A stretch of DNA of 64,000 nt from Dipteris shenzhenensis (taxonomy: Eukaryota > Polypodiophyta > Polypodiopsida > Gleicheniales). The DNA is taken from NCBI GenBank assembly GCA_047967505.1, contig CM106538.1, one strand, 5' to 3'. Made by a program: the position numbers and the translations under genes. This document shows, in pieces, positions 42,790 to 54,849 of the stretch. Positions within the stretch are counted from its first letter, which is position 1; each line of letters starts with the position of its first letter. The notes beneath the pieces were generated by a model, which did not search any database, was not told the DNA's origin, and saw only the letters and a program-made list of their open reading frames with translations.

Positions 42790-44684
42790 TGCACCTTTTT
42801 CTCTAATGCCATCCTGAGGCAGGACTCTGCTTTTGTTGGCCTGATCCATGAGCATTTGGACCAGGAATTCACTAGAGGTGAGCTCATCCTTGAGCTTGGT
42901 GACTGTGAGCTCTAGCTCCTCAGCATTTGCGCAGTACTCCTCTGCTCAATCTAGGGCCATTTGCCCTATGACTTGGGCAGCGATCATCAGGCTGGTGTGG
43001 CTGTCACGCGTGGAGAGCTGTGCCTAGAGGAGGGTCGCTGAGAGTTGTGAGGAGTTTGCGAGACTTGTTCTTGCTGCCTCTGGAGAATTGTGCATGCCAC
43101 CTGTGGGAGTTGTGCCTTTGCTACAAATAAATTCTGCTCCATCTAGTTGGCATGGGAGAGTTGCTTTACTGTCATGTGGCTATAGCCACTTAATGCTTGA
43201 TAATGGGGCACGCTGCAAAATTGTAGGGCCTCTGTGAGGCTTGCCCATGGAGAGGAAGAGGTGTCAGTGAGACGAAGGAGGTGGTCTCTTAAGGACGGGA
43301 GGCTGAGACTTGGGATGCAGTGGGGTCGTCAGGATAGCTTGGGCTCCTGGGTGGAGGCCAATTGTGACTGTCTCGTCACCTAGGAGGTCATCCACCAAGA
43401 TGGGCTCTTGCTATACACTTTTGCCCTTGTCTTGAGGATATGATTGTTTGAGGCGTAGTTGACGGCGTAGGAATGTCTGCACTTGGCGATCCTCGTACTA
43501 TGTGAGCAATTGACGGGTCCGGTTGCTCGGGATGGTTGGTCGGAGTGGCGTTGGGCTCTATTTTTGCTCACTTTGTGGCTTCTTCTTGGTCTACTAGTAC
43601 CAGCCCCGTGGTGGCTGACTTTTCGGCTAACCCATAGCCGATAGGCGGATGCTGCTACATCACATGGTAGAGAATCGGCATGTAAAGCATCGGGTTGCTG
43701 ATGACCTCTCTATGTGTTTTGAGGTCTTCCCTCATACGCTTATAGAAGTAATTGGCCCAGTTCGTGACCTGGGGTTCTACCAGCCGCAACAAAATGTTTG
43801 GCATGATTGACTAGTGGTGGTCAGTGTGGCTGACTTGACTCAAGCACTGCAGGGCCCTTGCTGGTCTTTCCACTTTCGGCTTGATGATCTCCATGAAGTG
43901 GATGCGCCCTTTGCTCTTCTTGTGGTTGTAGTGGCAGATTTTGCTGAGGGCCTCGAGCATCTTGTTCGTCGTTGCATACTTGTCGCCGATGATGACTTGC
44001 AAGCTGAGGGTGGCTTACACCATGTCCTGATTGAGGTGGTAGAAGTGGGGAGTGTCCATTACGTCTCAAAGAACACCCACATTTGTGTTGGAGTTGCAAG
44101 CCTGAAGGAACTCTCCCAAGAGCCTCATATCTAAGTGGCAAGGAAGGTGATCTACCACCCACGGATCCCAAGCCTATCACTACGAGTGCGTCTTGTACTG
44201 CCAGCTCCTTTAGTGCCACATACGCCATTGTGGTGTGGTAATGGAGGGTATAATCATGCCCCTTGTATGCGTAGTGGGAGTGGATGGTGCATGCATTGAG
44301 TTGTTGGAGCCATCCCTCTCCAAGCGGTGAGTGCGTTTGTGAGCGCACAATTTTGTACTCCCCTTGTGTGGGGGCTGGGGTGCACTTTCTTGACATCCTT
44401 GAGGGGGGTGTGCCTCTTGTTGTCAGAGCCTCCTGGGTGGCTTGTTGTGTAGATACTTCCTTCTCCGCTTGTAAATCTTCGGTTGGAAATTTAGAGGGCA
44501 TACGGATCGTGGCCGAGGGCGTACTTTGTGAGTCGGAGGGACCAGTGGCTTGTGGAATAGGGGGTTGGGGGTGGAGGCCAAGCTCCATCTCAAACTTGAA
44601 GAATTCATTCTTTAGATCCATTGGGAAGAATGAGGGCAACTGAGTGATGAGGAAATCGGTGGAAGAGGATGAGTTTGAGGACAT
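42790..44684 (-). pseudogene. Gag-like open region of a gypsy-type element, frameshifted
   Basis: An ATG at 44684 starts MSSNSSSSTDFLITQLPSFF, open for 287 codons to 43821. The better-conserved frame shifts near 44150 to HFYHLNQDMV..., MQVIIGDKYATTNKMLEALS, KSKGRIHFMEIIKPKVERPA and VTNWANYFYKRMREDLKTHR (43690-44080). Further left come HANYMEQNLFVAKAQLPQVA (about 43100-43170) and coiled-coil-like text, all interrupted. No zinc knuckle or known domain is seen. The position behind a TATA box and a repeat-rich LTR-like region suggests a retrotransposon gag; that is inference. Confidence 0.45.
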
Positions 44685-44800
44685 ATACTGATTGCTAGAT
44701 GGCTATGTGGAAGAGGGCAGGGGGCTAGAAGATTTCTGACATAATTTTGACAGATTTTGGGGGCAATTGCTATGGCGACGACCTAGCAAGATAAGGGCTC

Positions 44801-44810
44801 CTTTATATAG
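44801..44810 (-). promoter_or_regulatory. TATA box upstream of the gag-like frame
   Basis: The minus strand reads CTATATAAAG, 117 bases upstream of the ATG at 44684 and directly downstream of the repeat array at 44815-45265. Confidence 0.6.
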
Positions 44811-44814
44811 ATTT

Positions 44815-45265
44815 TGCTATCCCCACGATTGGCAAGATGGAGTATGGCAATGACTGGTGTGATAATCTGATGGCAATGGTCAGGGAATCTTTTGATGGGG
44901 TGACGGTCGGTGGGATACTACTATGGCAACGACCGACGTGATAATTTGATGGTGGCAACGGTTGATGGGATCTTTGGATGGCGATGGTTGGTGGGATGAT
45001 GCTATGGTGACTGTTGGTGGGATCTTTTGACGTGACAACGGTCGATGGGATATTGCTATGGCAACGACTAGCATGATAATATGATGGCGATGGTTGATGG
45101 GATCTTCAGATGGTGACAGTTAGCGTGATGATGCTATGGCGACAGTCAGCATGATAGTCGGATGGCAACAGCTTGTAGGATCTTCACATGGCGACGATCA
45201 ATAGGATAGTGCTATGGCCATGGTTGGCGAGATAGCGCTATAGCGACAACCGGCAGGATACTTTT
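44815..45265. repeat. Degenerate ~27-bp tandem array 1
   Basis: About 17 units of 25-30 bases follow a pattern like gggataatgctatggcgacggttggt. The core tatggcaacg / gatggcgatg recurs throughout. Units alternate between 'gatcttt.gatggc' and 'atgatgctatggc' forms, giving a higher-order dimer of about 54 bases. Confidence 0.85.
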
Positions 45266-46050
45266 TGAGGAAAGTAAGGAAAGGGAAAGAGGGGGGAAAG
45301 TGGGAAGGTGAGAGAGAGAGAGGAGGGACGACCTGGCCCTAATCACCTAGTGCTGACCGTGCATATGTGTGGGTGTATGTGCAAGGAAGTGACTTGTGGG
45401 CTGCGGGTGCATTGGGGTGATATGCCTAACGTACTAACTCACTTGCTCTCATGAGTCGGGTGGCACCGTTGGTGATGGTATGATTGCAGCTACCTTTGAT
45501 GGTTCGCCTTCGAGTTTGGAGGAAGGTTCTTATGTAACTCCCCTCATTGTAGGGGTCGGTTCTTGTGTTGCTCCCTCGCTGCCTCGGGTGATCCTCGTGT
45601 TGAGTTATACAATTTGTGGTACTAGGGCACGCTCGAGACTCTAGGGTTTGTTTGTCTTCCAAGAGCTTGGTGCCGACCTAGTGCTTGGGGGGATGCTGTG
45701 GTTGAGGAGGTGGATTAGGGCCTGGAACTTGAGGCGCTGGATGGCATCATTCCCTTCTCCTTGATAAGGATGCCTTTAACAGAGACGTCCCTAGAGAGAT
45801 TAGGGAATCATGCCTTGCTTGGATCTTTTTGGGTTAGCGATTGCTATTGAAGTAGCGTTGGGCATAGAGAATAGCCTCTTGTACTTGCTGCTCACAGCTT
45901 TCCTGAGTGGGGAACAACAATGGCGGCATACTGGGCAACTGCATCGGGTTGCCGTCACGTTGGTTTTCTGTCCTTTTCGATGTCGGACTTTCTTCAGAGG
46001 GTCGGTGTATGGAGGGTTGTAGGTGGATGGAGCTTTAGGTCTGCCCTCTC
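45266..46050. other. Gap between repeat array 1 and a protease fragment
   Basis: No domain recognised. It contains a short purine-rich stretch (45290-45325, gaaagggaaagaggggggaaag) and broken minus-strand frames. Confidence 0.45.
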
Positions 46051-46800
46051 ATAGAACTTCTTTACCTTGGACCGACGAGGGTGCAGTAGAAGGAGAAGTA
46101 CATGAATCACACAATAGGATTACCGTAGTTTTACCACCATTTGTAGGGAAGCTGTTCTAGCCCGCCAGTCGATTTGATAGTTCACGACATAACGCCATGT
46201 CCTTCCCAATATGATATGTTCATCAGTTGCTTCTGTGGGGTAGAACATAAAAGTGTATTTCTACTGCCTGGCGAGCAACCATTAGACTTAAGTTTACAAA
46301 ACCCAAGGTGCTTATGAGCTGGCCATTGATAGCCCTTACTAAAGCAATGGTGAGGTTTAGGGGTACCTGTAGCTTTTCCCATACCTCGTGGGAGATGAAG
46401 TTGTGGCTCGCTCTTGGATCCACGAGTGCTCTGATGTGCAAGCCCGGACCCTGCATTTGAACATGCAACCTAGCTAGTTCCTATCATTAGCTCATCCGTT
46501 AGTCCTAGGTGTTCAAGAGTGGCCTTAAGTAATGCCATTTGCTTACACTGTCTGAGCTTAGAGTTACATGCCCTGGCTTCTTCGATGGCCTGGCATTTCA
46601 TCTAGGCTACCTCGGCCTTGAGTTCTTTTTCTCTATGGATGGCTTGAAGGGTAGGCAGTGTGAGTGGCCCATAATATCTATTCAATTTTCTCCCGTTGAG
46701 GTAGCCTTCCATTTCTACTCCATCAAGGGTGGCTATTTGGCACGCCCCTTGTGGAGTGATCTATACCACGTAGTACAAACCCATACCTTAGTTTAGGAAG
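46051..46800 (-). pseudogene. Gypsy-type gag end and retropepsin, active site lost
   Basis: At 46223-46468 the minus strand reads HIRALVDPRASHNFISHEVW, EKLQVPLNL and INGQLISTLGFV, the retropepsin domain found in plant gypsy polyproteins. The catalytic DSG is changed to DPR. Upstream (46470-46800) lies a coiled-coil-like linker with CKQMALLKATLEHLGLTDEL spread over two frames. Frames are broken. Confidence 0.7.
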
Positions 46801-48400
46801 CTATAGGATTCCTTTTTGGCTACCCTTTCGAGGAAATGTTCCATGAATGGAAAGGGGTAGTGGTCATGCCTACTAGTCGAAGCATTAACTTTTTTCAAAT
46901 CCATGCATACTCAAATCTTTATGTTCTTTTTCAAGACTATCACAATGGGTGACATCCAGTCAGTATGCTCAATCTCATAGATGAATCCTGTATCTATGAG
47001 TTTTTGGATTTCCTCCCTCACTATGAGCATGCAATTGGGATTCATAGGGCAGGGATGTTGACATACCGGCCTGGCCGTCTAGCATGGGTGTTGTGTGCTG
47101 CATAACTTCAGCGGGTACCCCTTTCATATCGATGTATTTCCAGGCCATGTAGTCCTTGTATTCTTATAGGAGAGCTATTAGAGCATTCTCCTTGTTGGGG
47201 GAGATATCATCAATGATGAATATAGGTTGGAGGTCCTGCCCTTACCTCCTTAACCAGGTTGGGGGTCTTGCCCTTCCGGAGCTAGGTTTACCTCCTTAAC
47301 TAGGGCTGGACCATCATATCCTTAAGAGCACCCATCTTCTCGAGATCTCTTGGCATGTTGGTATAAGATCTTGTGATCCTCGATCATGTAGGCCTTGTAG
47401 TGTGCTGGTACCTGTCGTAGGTCTTCCTTCTCTTCACCTTCCTCCTCTATTTCTTCAGGGGAAGTGGTCCTCTTGGCCTTAGCCGAGCTTTTGGACAAAG
47501 GGAGTCTCGGACCTGAAGGCGGATCTTTCATTGCACTTATAGAGCCTACTGGGGAGGTTACCTTGCTCACCTTGGCTCCCCAATTGGAAGAGAACTCATG
47601 GTGAGCGGTAGTGGCGACAACATATGCTAGCCAGTGGAGGTCTGATTTGACCCTTACTGTCCCTTTGCTCACCTCACAGGGTTTGAGCATGTTAAACATT
47701 CTAAGGGGAACCACCGGGGACATTCTCTTAAGCTCAGGGTTGTGATTTGCAACCCTATTCTCTCTAAAACATCAATGTTGGCCAGGATGTGCATCCAGTT
47801 TTGAGAAAATTCCGGCTTGGGAAGAGGTGCATACCAAAATTCATCGGACTCTTTTTCATCCTTTTCCCTCTCACAATGTTGGAACACCTTCACGGATGTT
47901 GTCCGGATGGTTGTGTTAGATTCCGCGGTCAAAAAGGTGTCTTGACAATGGGTGGGCCTTGTAGGTGTAGAAGTCCACTCGCATGATTTGTTCCTCATGC
48001 TGCAAATAGATGTTATTGGTACGCCAGTCGTGTATGAGCTCGGACATTCATAAGAAGGGTCTGCCTAGGATGGCTTCATAACTCGACTATTGTGTGAAGT
48101 CCATGACTACGAACCTGAAGGGATACATGAATCTTGAATACTTTAATGTTAATGCTAGAAAGGACTCCCAAGGGCTTTGTAGTTTTGCCATCGACTAACT
48201 TCACCACCAAATGGGTTTGCTTGAGCACTGGTTTTCCCCACTTTACCCAGCATTCCTTGGTACAGACACTCACTCCCACTCCCCCATCCAAGATGGCATC
48301 AACCTTTTGGTGCTGATAGGTTATGGGGATAGCCGCGTTCGTGTCATCACCTTTGAAGTATTGGCCTAGCTTATTAATGGTAACCTTGGGTAAGTTCTAC
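46801..48400 (-). pseudogene. Gypsy protease to RT remnant
   Basis: At 48076-48320 a second retropepsin-like domain reads LDGGVGVSVCTKECW, VVKLVDGKTTKPLGVLSSIN. DG stands where DSG/DTG is expected. A linker follows (47322-47998, with EEIEEEGEEKEDLRQVPAHY). The start of RT is at about 46830-47050 (SGFIYEIEHTDWMSPIVIVL, VCMDLKKVNASTSRHDHYPF, FMEHFLERVAKKESY). The VCxDxKxxN and PFPF words are those of gypsy RT. The catalytic core beyond is missing, so the element is truncated against 46800. Confidence 0.75.
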
Positions 48401-49110
48401 CCCTCCTCTGGTGACGATTGGTCAGCCTTAGGGCTAGCAGGGCCTGGGGGCCAGAATTATCCATTCATCCAGTTGGATAGGTCTCACCAAAGGATGGGAT
48501 TCCCTCTCAATAGGGGGTGGGCGATCATCATTTTTACCTTAGTTGAGAGGAGGTTGGGGGTTCATAAGACGCCCCTCCTTGAGAGCCTCTCACATCTCCT
48601 CGGCTAGAAGGGCCCTAGGTCCACAAAGGTCATTTCAGTCCCTATCTGCATTTCAGGAGCTGGTTGTTGTTGCTGACCTTCCCTTCCCACTGACATGCCG
48701 ACAAAGGGGTTCTCTATTCTGTCAACTCTGTTCAGCCTAAACATCCAAACATGTTGGAGAATGTACCTCTTAACCTGGATGCTACAAAAGGAGCAAGAGA
48801 GTTGGGAGAGGCCACACTTCTGAAGGGGGCTTTGGAAACCCTTGGACCCGCGAGGCCTTGCATCTCCTCATCCAAACTCTCCGTCTCTTCAGAGCTAGAT
48901 GGATCCTCCTGTCAGGGTTCTATTACGGAGTGGGAGCTAGGAATCAAGCTTTCGGTTAGGACTGCCCAGCTAGGGCGAAAGTGGGCTGAGCATAGCTCAA
49001 AGCACTGTCTTCAGGCGCACGATCCTTGGACAAAATTCTTTCAGATCGCAAGTGCATGTATGAGACCTCTAATAGGGCACACTGAAGCTGAACTTTAATT
49101 CTGTAATTTT
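48401..49110 (-). other. Probable gag-protease linker, broken
   Basis: The minus strand has serine- and acid-rich translation without domain motifs (EDPSSSEETESLDEEMQGLA near 48850-48910). It sits where gag would be for the protease at 48076, but is too short for a full gag. Confidence 0.4.
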
Positions 49111-49119
49111 TTTCTGGAC

Positions 49120-49840
49120 TACCCCAGAGGTATCCCCACGGTCGTAGGGATAGCGCTATGGCAACGGTCATAGGGATAGCTTAACGTGCGGGTCAGTAGG
49201 ATACCAATATGGCAAGGAGCATGGGAATAGTTCTTAAGGCGTTGGTCAACAGAATACCAGTATGGCAATGGGCGACGGGATGATGCCTAACGTGTCAATC
49301 GACAGGATAGGTAGTGCCACATGTCAGTGGGATGGGACGCAGGTGGGATCCCCACGGTTGTAGGGATGAGCTAAGACAATGGTAGGAGGGATAACGGGGT
49401 CGATGGGGTAATAATATGGCAATAGGCGTGGGGTTAGTTCTTAAGGCGCCGATCGGCAGGATACCAATATGGCAGCAGGCGTGGGGGTAGCAAGATGGCA
49501 ACGGTCACGGGGATGAGCTTAATGCATCGGTCGACAGGATATCTCGATTGACCATGGGCATGGGGATAAGGCACCAATCAAGGGATAATATTATAGTGAC
49601 GATCGTGGGGGTAGCACTAAGGCCACGAGTGAATGACTCTCAGACTCGCAAGATAGCTAACTCTGACATGCGTTAATTAGGGCGACATGTTAGACCATGG
49701 TCAGAAGTTAGGTCATGGGGATAGGCGCTATGGCTATAGGTCAACAAAGTTTGATCGGTGGGATACGGCTATGGCGATGGTCAGTGGGATAGCGCTAAGC
49801 CACCGACCTGTGGCAATAGGAATGTGCTATGTCGTCGACT
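49120..49840. repeat. Degenerate ~27-bp tandem array 2
   Basis: Units resemble gggatagcgctatggcaacggtcatag. ccaatatggca, ggcgtgggg and cggtcgacaggat recur. It shares the ggataNNgctatggcgacggtc core with array 1 at 44815-45265 but is more diverged. Both arrays lie upstream (minus-strand sense) of gypsy-type coding. Confidence 0.75.
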
Positions 49841-50925
49841 GGTTTTTTGATGATTTTTTACAGATTTGGAGTTTTTGTTCATGGTTTTTTGTGCTAGGGG
49901 GATGCTATACTACCTACTCTACCTACTCAATGCAAAGACCTTGAAAGAAAAACAACATTTGAGTGCCAAAATGAAAGATTTCTTGAGGGGTGACTGTTAA
50001 CACACAAAACAACTTTGAAATTCAGCTTGATTCTTCATTCTTGGTTGTTTTTTGTGATATTTGACAACATACACACCTTAGCAATCTGACAAACTACCTT
50101 CCTATCATTTCACATTTCAAACAAACCTAAAAAACAAGCTTCCTAACCTCAAAAATGCTCTACAACATAAAATGACAGTTTTCTGTCTCTTTTTCTTCCA
50201 ACTCACACTTCCTTCCTCATTCCTCAACTAAAACTCCATTAACAAAGCTCCAAGTTAAGCGTGAAGCCTTGTGCAATGGGTATATTATGAAAGAAAGCAA
50301 GTGCAAATGCAAAAGCATACCTCCATTCCCCAGCAGTGTTACATCAATTTCTTCCACTCTTCTAGTTATTCAAAATGAGGATGATCATTCTGAATCAAGG
50401 CATTGCACGAATCAAGCGTTCAAGAATGGTTAATAAGATGAACAGTTGCATTGGTGGCATGAAAGGAAAATATGAACTTTTCGCGTAAGTGTTGCATCTA
50501 TTGCGAACATTCTAGTATTTCTTGAAAACTCAAGAACCAAGACATTGCACTAATAATAAGACTTATGAATGATTGATAGGATGAGCTCATTTCATAGATA
50601 CATTATGATAATTATGCATGAAAATATAATGTATTCACTTCTAAGGTATTGTCAAGTTTTTGACGCATATTTCGATGAAAAATATGCTGGACATTTATTT
50701 GTTGGTAGGGAAAACGTTATGTCTGTCAAAAATAAACCATCGGGTCTTGACAAAATTCGACAATGTTTGACAGCATCAGCATCTGGATAGCACCTACATT
50801 GTAGTGATGGGGTGGCAGTAGATTTGGCTTACAACCACCCTCGTCAACGTATGCCCTGATGTCATCGACATTCGTTGCGCCACATGGGGGAGCAGGGCAC
50901 AGAGAGATTTAGGAAGTGAGCATTT
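49841..50925. other. Gap, no recognised gene
   Basis: AT-rich sequence with short frames. Nothing matches a known element. The left end of the LINE at 50930 is not marked by an obvious poly(T) run. Confidence 0.5.
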
Positions 50926-50929
50926 CTAC

Positions 50930-53900
50930 AAGGCATAGCTTGCAAGCATTTTAACTTCACCCTCTCTTTCCTTCTTCTTCTCCCTCCCGTCTCCCCTCTT
51001 TTCTCCCCTCTTCCCCTTCCCTCTTTCTCTCGTGTGGAAACACATTGCGACAATCCGGAAGCTGCTTGCATGACACAAGTGGACGGATAATGCTTGCATT
51101 GCTCTCACAAGGAAGTAGCTTGGAGTGGAGGCTCCAACGACATTCCTTCAACATCCCCATGACACGTGAGTCAATCTTCCTCGACCGCAAGTTGGACCAC
51201 AACCACGCATCCAAAACCTGGAGCGCACATCCTGGGGCACTCTCTGGGTCACCCAATGTCTCTCTCTCGAGGGGGTCCAACTCGACGAGTCCATCTGAAG
51301 CCTCCTGCCAATTCGTGTGGTGTAGGAAAAGAAGGGCACCTCGTCCACTGTCTCAGCTAGGCCACCCCTGGAGGGTCAGAACCACTCCCCCGGATCCCAC
51401 TAGACCTCCGTCAGGGGTCTACCCTCCCACAGCCAAAGTCGCCATCTAGAGGCGTCCTACTATGAGATACTTGGAGGGTCAATGTGCCACTCCTTCCCCA
51501 AACGTCCCACCACTCTTATCATCTACCAGTGAATCCTATCAAGGCTCCCATCCATCTCAAGGTTACTCTCAATAAGTGGATGAAGTAGGCCTCTAGGTCC
51601 TACAACGAAGAATCCGGGGTGCGTGCTGCCGTGCTGCATCAACATCCTCAAGGGAACACTAGTATGGGAAAACTACCCCAACCATTTGCTGTCTCTCCAA
51701 ATGTGAAGTCCTTCCCACCAGGACTCAGGAATGGCTAAGTCAATCTCACCGATCCACTGCCCTGCCTCCCGTAAATGTGCTAGGACGTCAATCCTCGCCT
51801 CTGTCTCCATAGGTACTTTGCTCCAACGACCAAAAGACCCTGCTGGACCACTGTCCCACTGTGCCCAACCAATGTGAGTCCACTGTCTGAGCATACGTCC
51901 CTCTTGATCTCTGACCTTTGGGTACCACATAAGGGGCTGGCACTCAAACTCCTCTCTGCATCTGGGCAGAGCACAGATGAGACCCCCTGCTAGTCTCTAC
52001 CAAACCTTGTGAAGACTCCTCATCAGGGGGGAGCCCTTCCTCGTAAGGGGGGCCTCTGAAAAGATCCATCTATGTGAAGGTTGCCACTGTCCCCCAGTGC
52101 ATGGGGTGTTCCTCAGAAGCACTCACTGTAAGAGGAGCTTCCAAGGCTCTGCACCTGGGGTGAGGCCACGAACCACCAACTTGCCCAGAAGGGCCCTGCT
52201 CTGCATCTTCGGATCAATGATACCCAAGCCTCCCAGTGCCTATGGCATGATCACCGTCTGCCAAGCTACTTCGGCCCTAGTGTTCCTCATGCCGTTTGAA
52301 CCTGCCTAGAGGAAGTTCTGTACCAACCGTCGGAGTCGCCTAATGCATCCTCTGTGAAAGCACCAACAGGAGGCAATATACCAAGCCATGGCAAGAAGGA
52401 CCTGGTTTGCCACTAAGGTGCAACCTGCTAGGGAGAGTTTGGCCAAGCTCCAATAGAGAAGCTTGCGCCAAACACTCTCAAGGACCGAGGCAATCTGCTG
52501 CTCTTCTGTGATGTCAATACCCACTTGGCATCTGAGGTATCTCACTGTCTAGCCTCATAGTATCCATCTGAAGCCAAAGTCACTCCCCCACTCCTGGATC
52601 TCCTGTGTCTCCTCAATGCTCGTGAAGAAGCCTATGGATTTCATCCAGTTGATCCGTGCCCCCGAGGCCTCACAATAGATAGCCAGGGCATCTTTGACTC
52701 TCTCTAGACTCGCTGTGGTGCCCTCAACATACAAGGCCGTGTCATCTGCAAACTCTGAGTCAAGGAGCTCCTTCTCCTGTCTAATTGGGAGCCTCAATTG
52801 ACCCTGTGAGACCCACTACTTGTGATCTCAGATAGTAGCCCAGAGCCTCCTCCATAAACAAGAAGAGGAAGGGAGCTAGTGGGTAGCCTTGGCGGACTGA
52901 GTGAGAGAGGAATCGCCTATGTGTCCTCCGATAAGCATCTGACTAGAGCTCCTTGCATATAGCACTGAAAATCCTCTAACCCATCTGTCTAAGAAACCCA
53001 ATCTCCTCATAGTGCCCTCCAAGAAAGACCACTCCACTCGGTCGTAGGCCTTCTCGAAATCCAAGAGAAGGATGGCCAGCGGCTATGACTCCTCCCTAGA
53101 CCAATCCACTGCCTCCCAGAATGTGAAGATGTTGTCTAGGATGCTGCGCTCCTAGGGGCAAACCTAGTCTGTGTGTCATGGATGATGTCGGTAAGATGGG
53201 GCCGTAACTGCAAACTCAAGACCTTGGTGAGGATATTGTATGCAGTATCAAGCAGAGTACGGCCTCCACTGCCAGATATCTAACCTATCTCCCCCTTTCG
53301 GGATCAAACAAATCCAACCCCTGCTCAAGGATTGAGGGAGAAGGCATGTGTCAAAAATCTCCTAGCAAGCTAACCGAAAAGGATGGAGATAATCTCCCAG
53401 AAGTTCAGGAAGAAGGCCGGAGTCAAGCCATCCTTACCCAGGCACTTCTGGGTCGGGAGAGCCTTGAGGGCTTCCCAGAGTTCCTCATCTGTGAAAGGTT
53501 TCTCAAGTATGCTGCATAAGTCTTGCGAGACTACTGTTGGAACGTGATCCCAAACTAGCTCTTGCCACAAGACTAGCTAGGGTCATCCTCTCCGTCTGAA
53601 AGAGTTGGCTATAAAAACCAGTGGTCATGTCAAGAACTCCTGCGGGTCAGTGTGCATGATACCCATGCGAGTCTTAGAGATGCTATAGTTGTGTGCTTGT
53701 CGATCAGGGCCCAGTGCTATGAAAGAACTACTTCGTCATCCTGCCTCGCTGCTACACCCAACGGGCCCGAGAGGAGTGATAGGAGAACTCAGCCCGCCTC
53801 AGCTTTGTGTCTTGAAGCTCGAGACGAGCGCTCTCAAATCTGTCACTAAGCCACTGAGAAGCTGGTTCCTGCTCCCTGAGCCTCTTGATGGAGGTGAGGT

Positions 53901-54800
53901 CTCTCCTCAAAGCCTGCTCACGCTCTTGAAGGGTCCTCCTTCACCTAAGGACGTGAGCCTGTAGCTCCTCACTACTCCTTTGAATTGCATCGGCCACCCA
54001 TGCAACCCAGCCCTCACATGGTGCCATCTCTGACTGCTCCCAAATCCTTGCCATGACCTACTGGGTCTCCTCATCTTGCAGGAGGTCCTCTAAAATGCGG
54101 ATCCCATTCTGGGGGAGACCTCGGCGGATATGATCCAAGTGAAGTACCACTAGAGAGTTGTTTGACATCATGGTACCTGCCAGAATCTTGGTAGATCTAC
54201 CTCTGTGTAGTGCCAAGTCCCCAACATAGAAGCGTCTAATCTCTCTAGCAATCCATTGTTCTCCTCTCTCCAAAGGAGAAGAGAAGGCTGCCACGAGTCC
54301 TGCTGAACTCTAGCTCTCTCCACGGGTCTCTGCCACTGATCATGAAAATGAACTGCTCCCAGGTGCTACACTTTGCTGCTGGCATCTTAGAGAACGAGGC
54401 GCCGCCTTGCTTGTCTTCCCCAAACTCCAGGTTATTAAAATCACCTCCAACAATCCAGGAGTCAATGTCCGAAAGACACTCTCACAGCCTCCTCCAAAAG
54501 GCCGGGCGGTGCTATCTACACATTGGGGCATACACATTAAGATCTAGTCCCTGTGGTCCCATTCACTCATCCATCATGAGTGTAATCTAGTTACCCAAAA
54601 TAGCATTAAACACCTCCGGGGATCACTTCTCCAACCTTGTGGAGGCAAATGGAAATCTCCGAATGGGGTGTGTCTGAGATCCCACTGCATTGATTAAACC
54701 CCCCTTCCGGGGCTGAAGGACCATGAGCGTTATAGGGTATGAGTCTGGAATCTCGAGATAGTTCCAGGGTCCTAACCTCCAGAAGTCTCATGTTAAGGGA
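50930..54800 (-). pseudogene. LINE ORF2: endonuclease and reverse transcriptase, broken
   Basis: Endonuclease motifs LNVYAPMC, FWRRL and WIVGGDFNNLEFGEDKQGG lie at 54410-54550. RT motifs follow leftwards: LRNL...RNSGKPSRLSR (53430-53530), MDFEKAYDRVEWSFLEGTMR (53005-53064), the catalytic SEFADDTALYVEG (52720-52758) and SLAGCTLVANQVLLAMAWYI (52360-52440). The C-terminal region has LMWYPKVRDQEGRML, WAQWDSGPAGSFGRW (51780-51930) and VPFFSYTTRIGRRLQ (51300-51342). The FADD box is a normal variant of YADD in plant L1s. The enzyme would nick target DNA and prime cDNA synthesis, but many stops make it a pseudogene. Confidence 0.85.
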
Positions 54801-54849
54801 CGCCCGGGTTGGAGGTTGGGAGCTGCTGACCGGGAGGACGAGCCTTGTC

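Noticed and set aside
44284-44643. Plus-strand 119-codon frame with cysteines
   Set aside because: Antisense to the gag-like minus-strand frame that has a TATA box and ATG; no motif.
51300-51360. Apparent zinc knuckle (GKEGHLVHC) on the plus strand
   Set aside because: It lies exactly antisense to the LINE ORF2 C-terminal stretch VPFFSYTTRIGRRLQ, needs a frameshift to form a CCHC motif and has no gag context, so it is a chance shadow.
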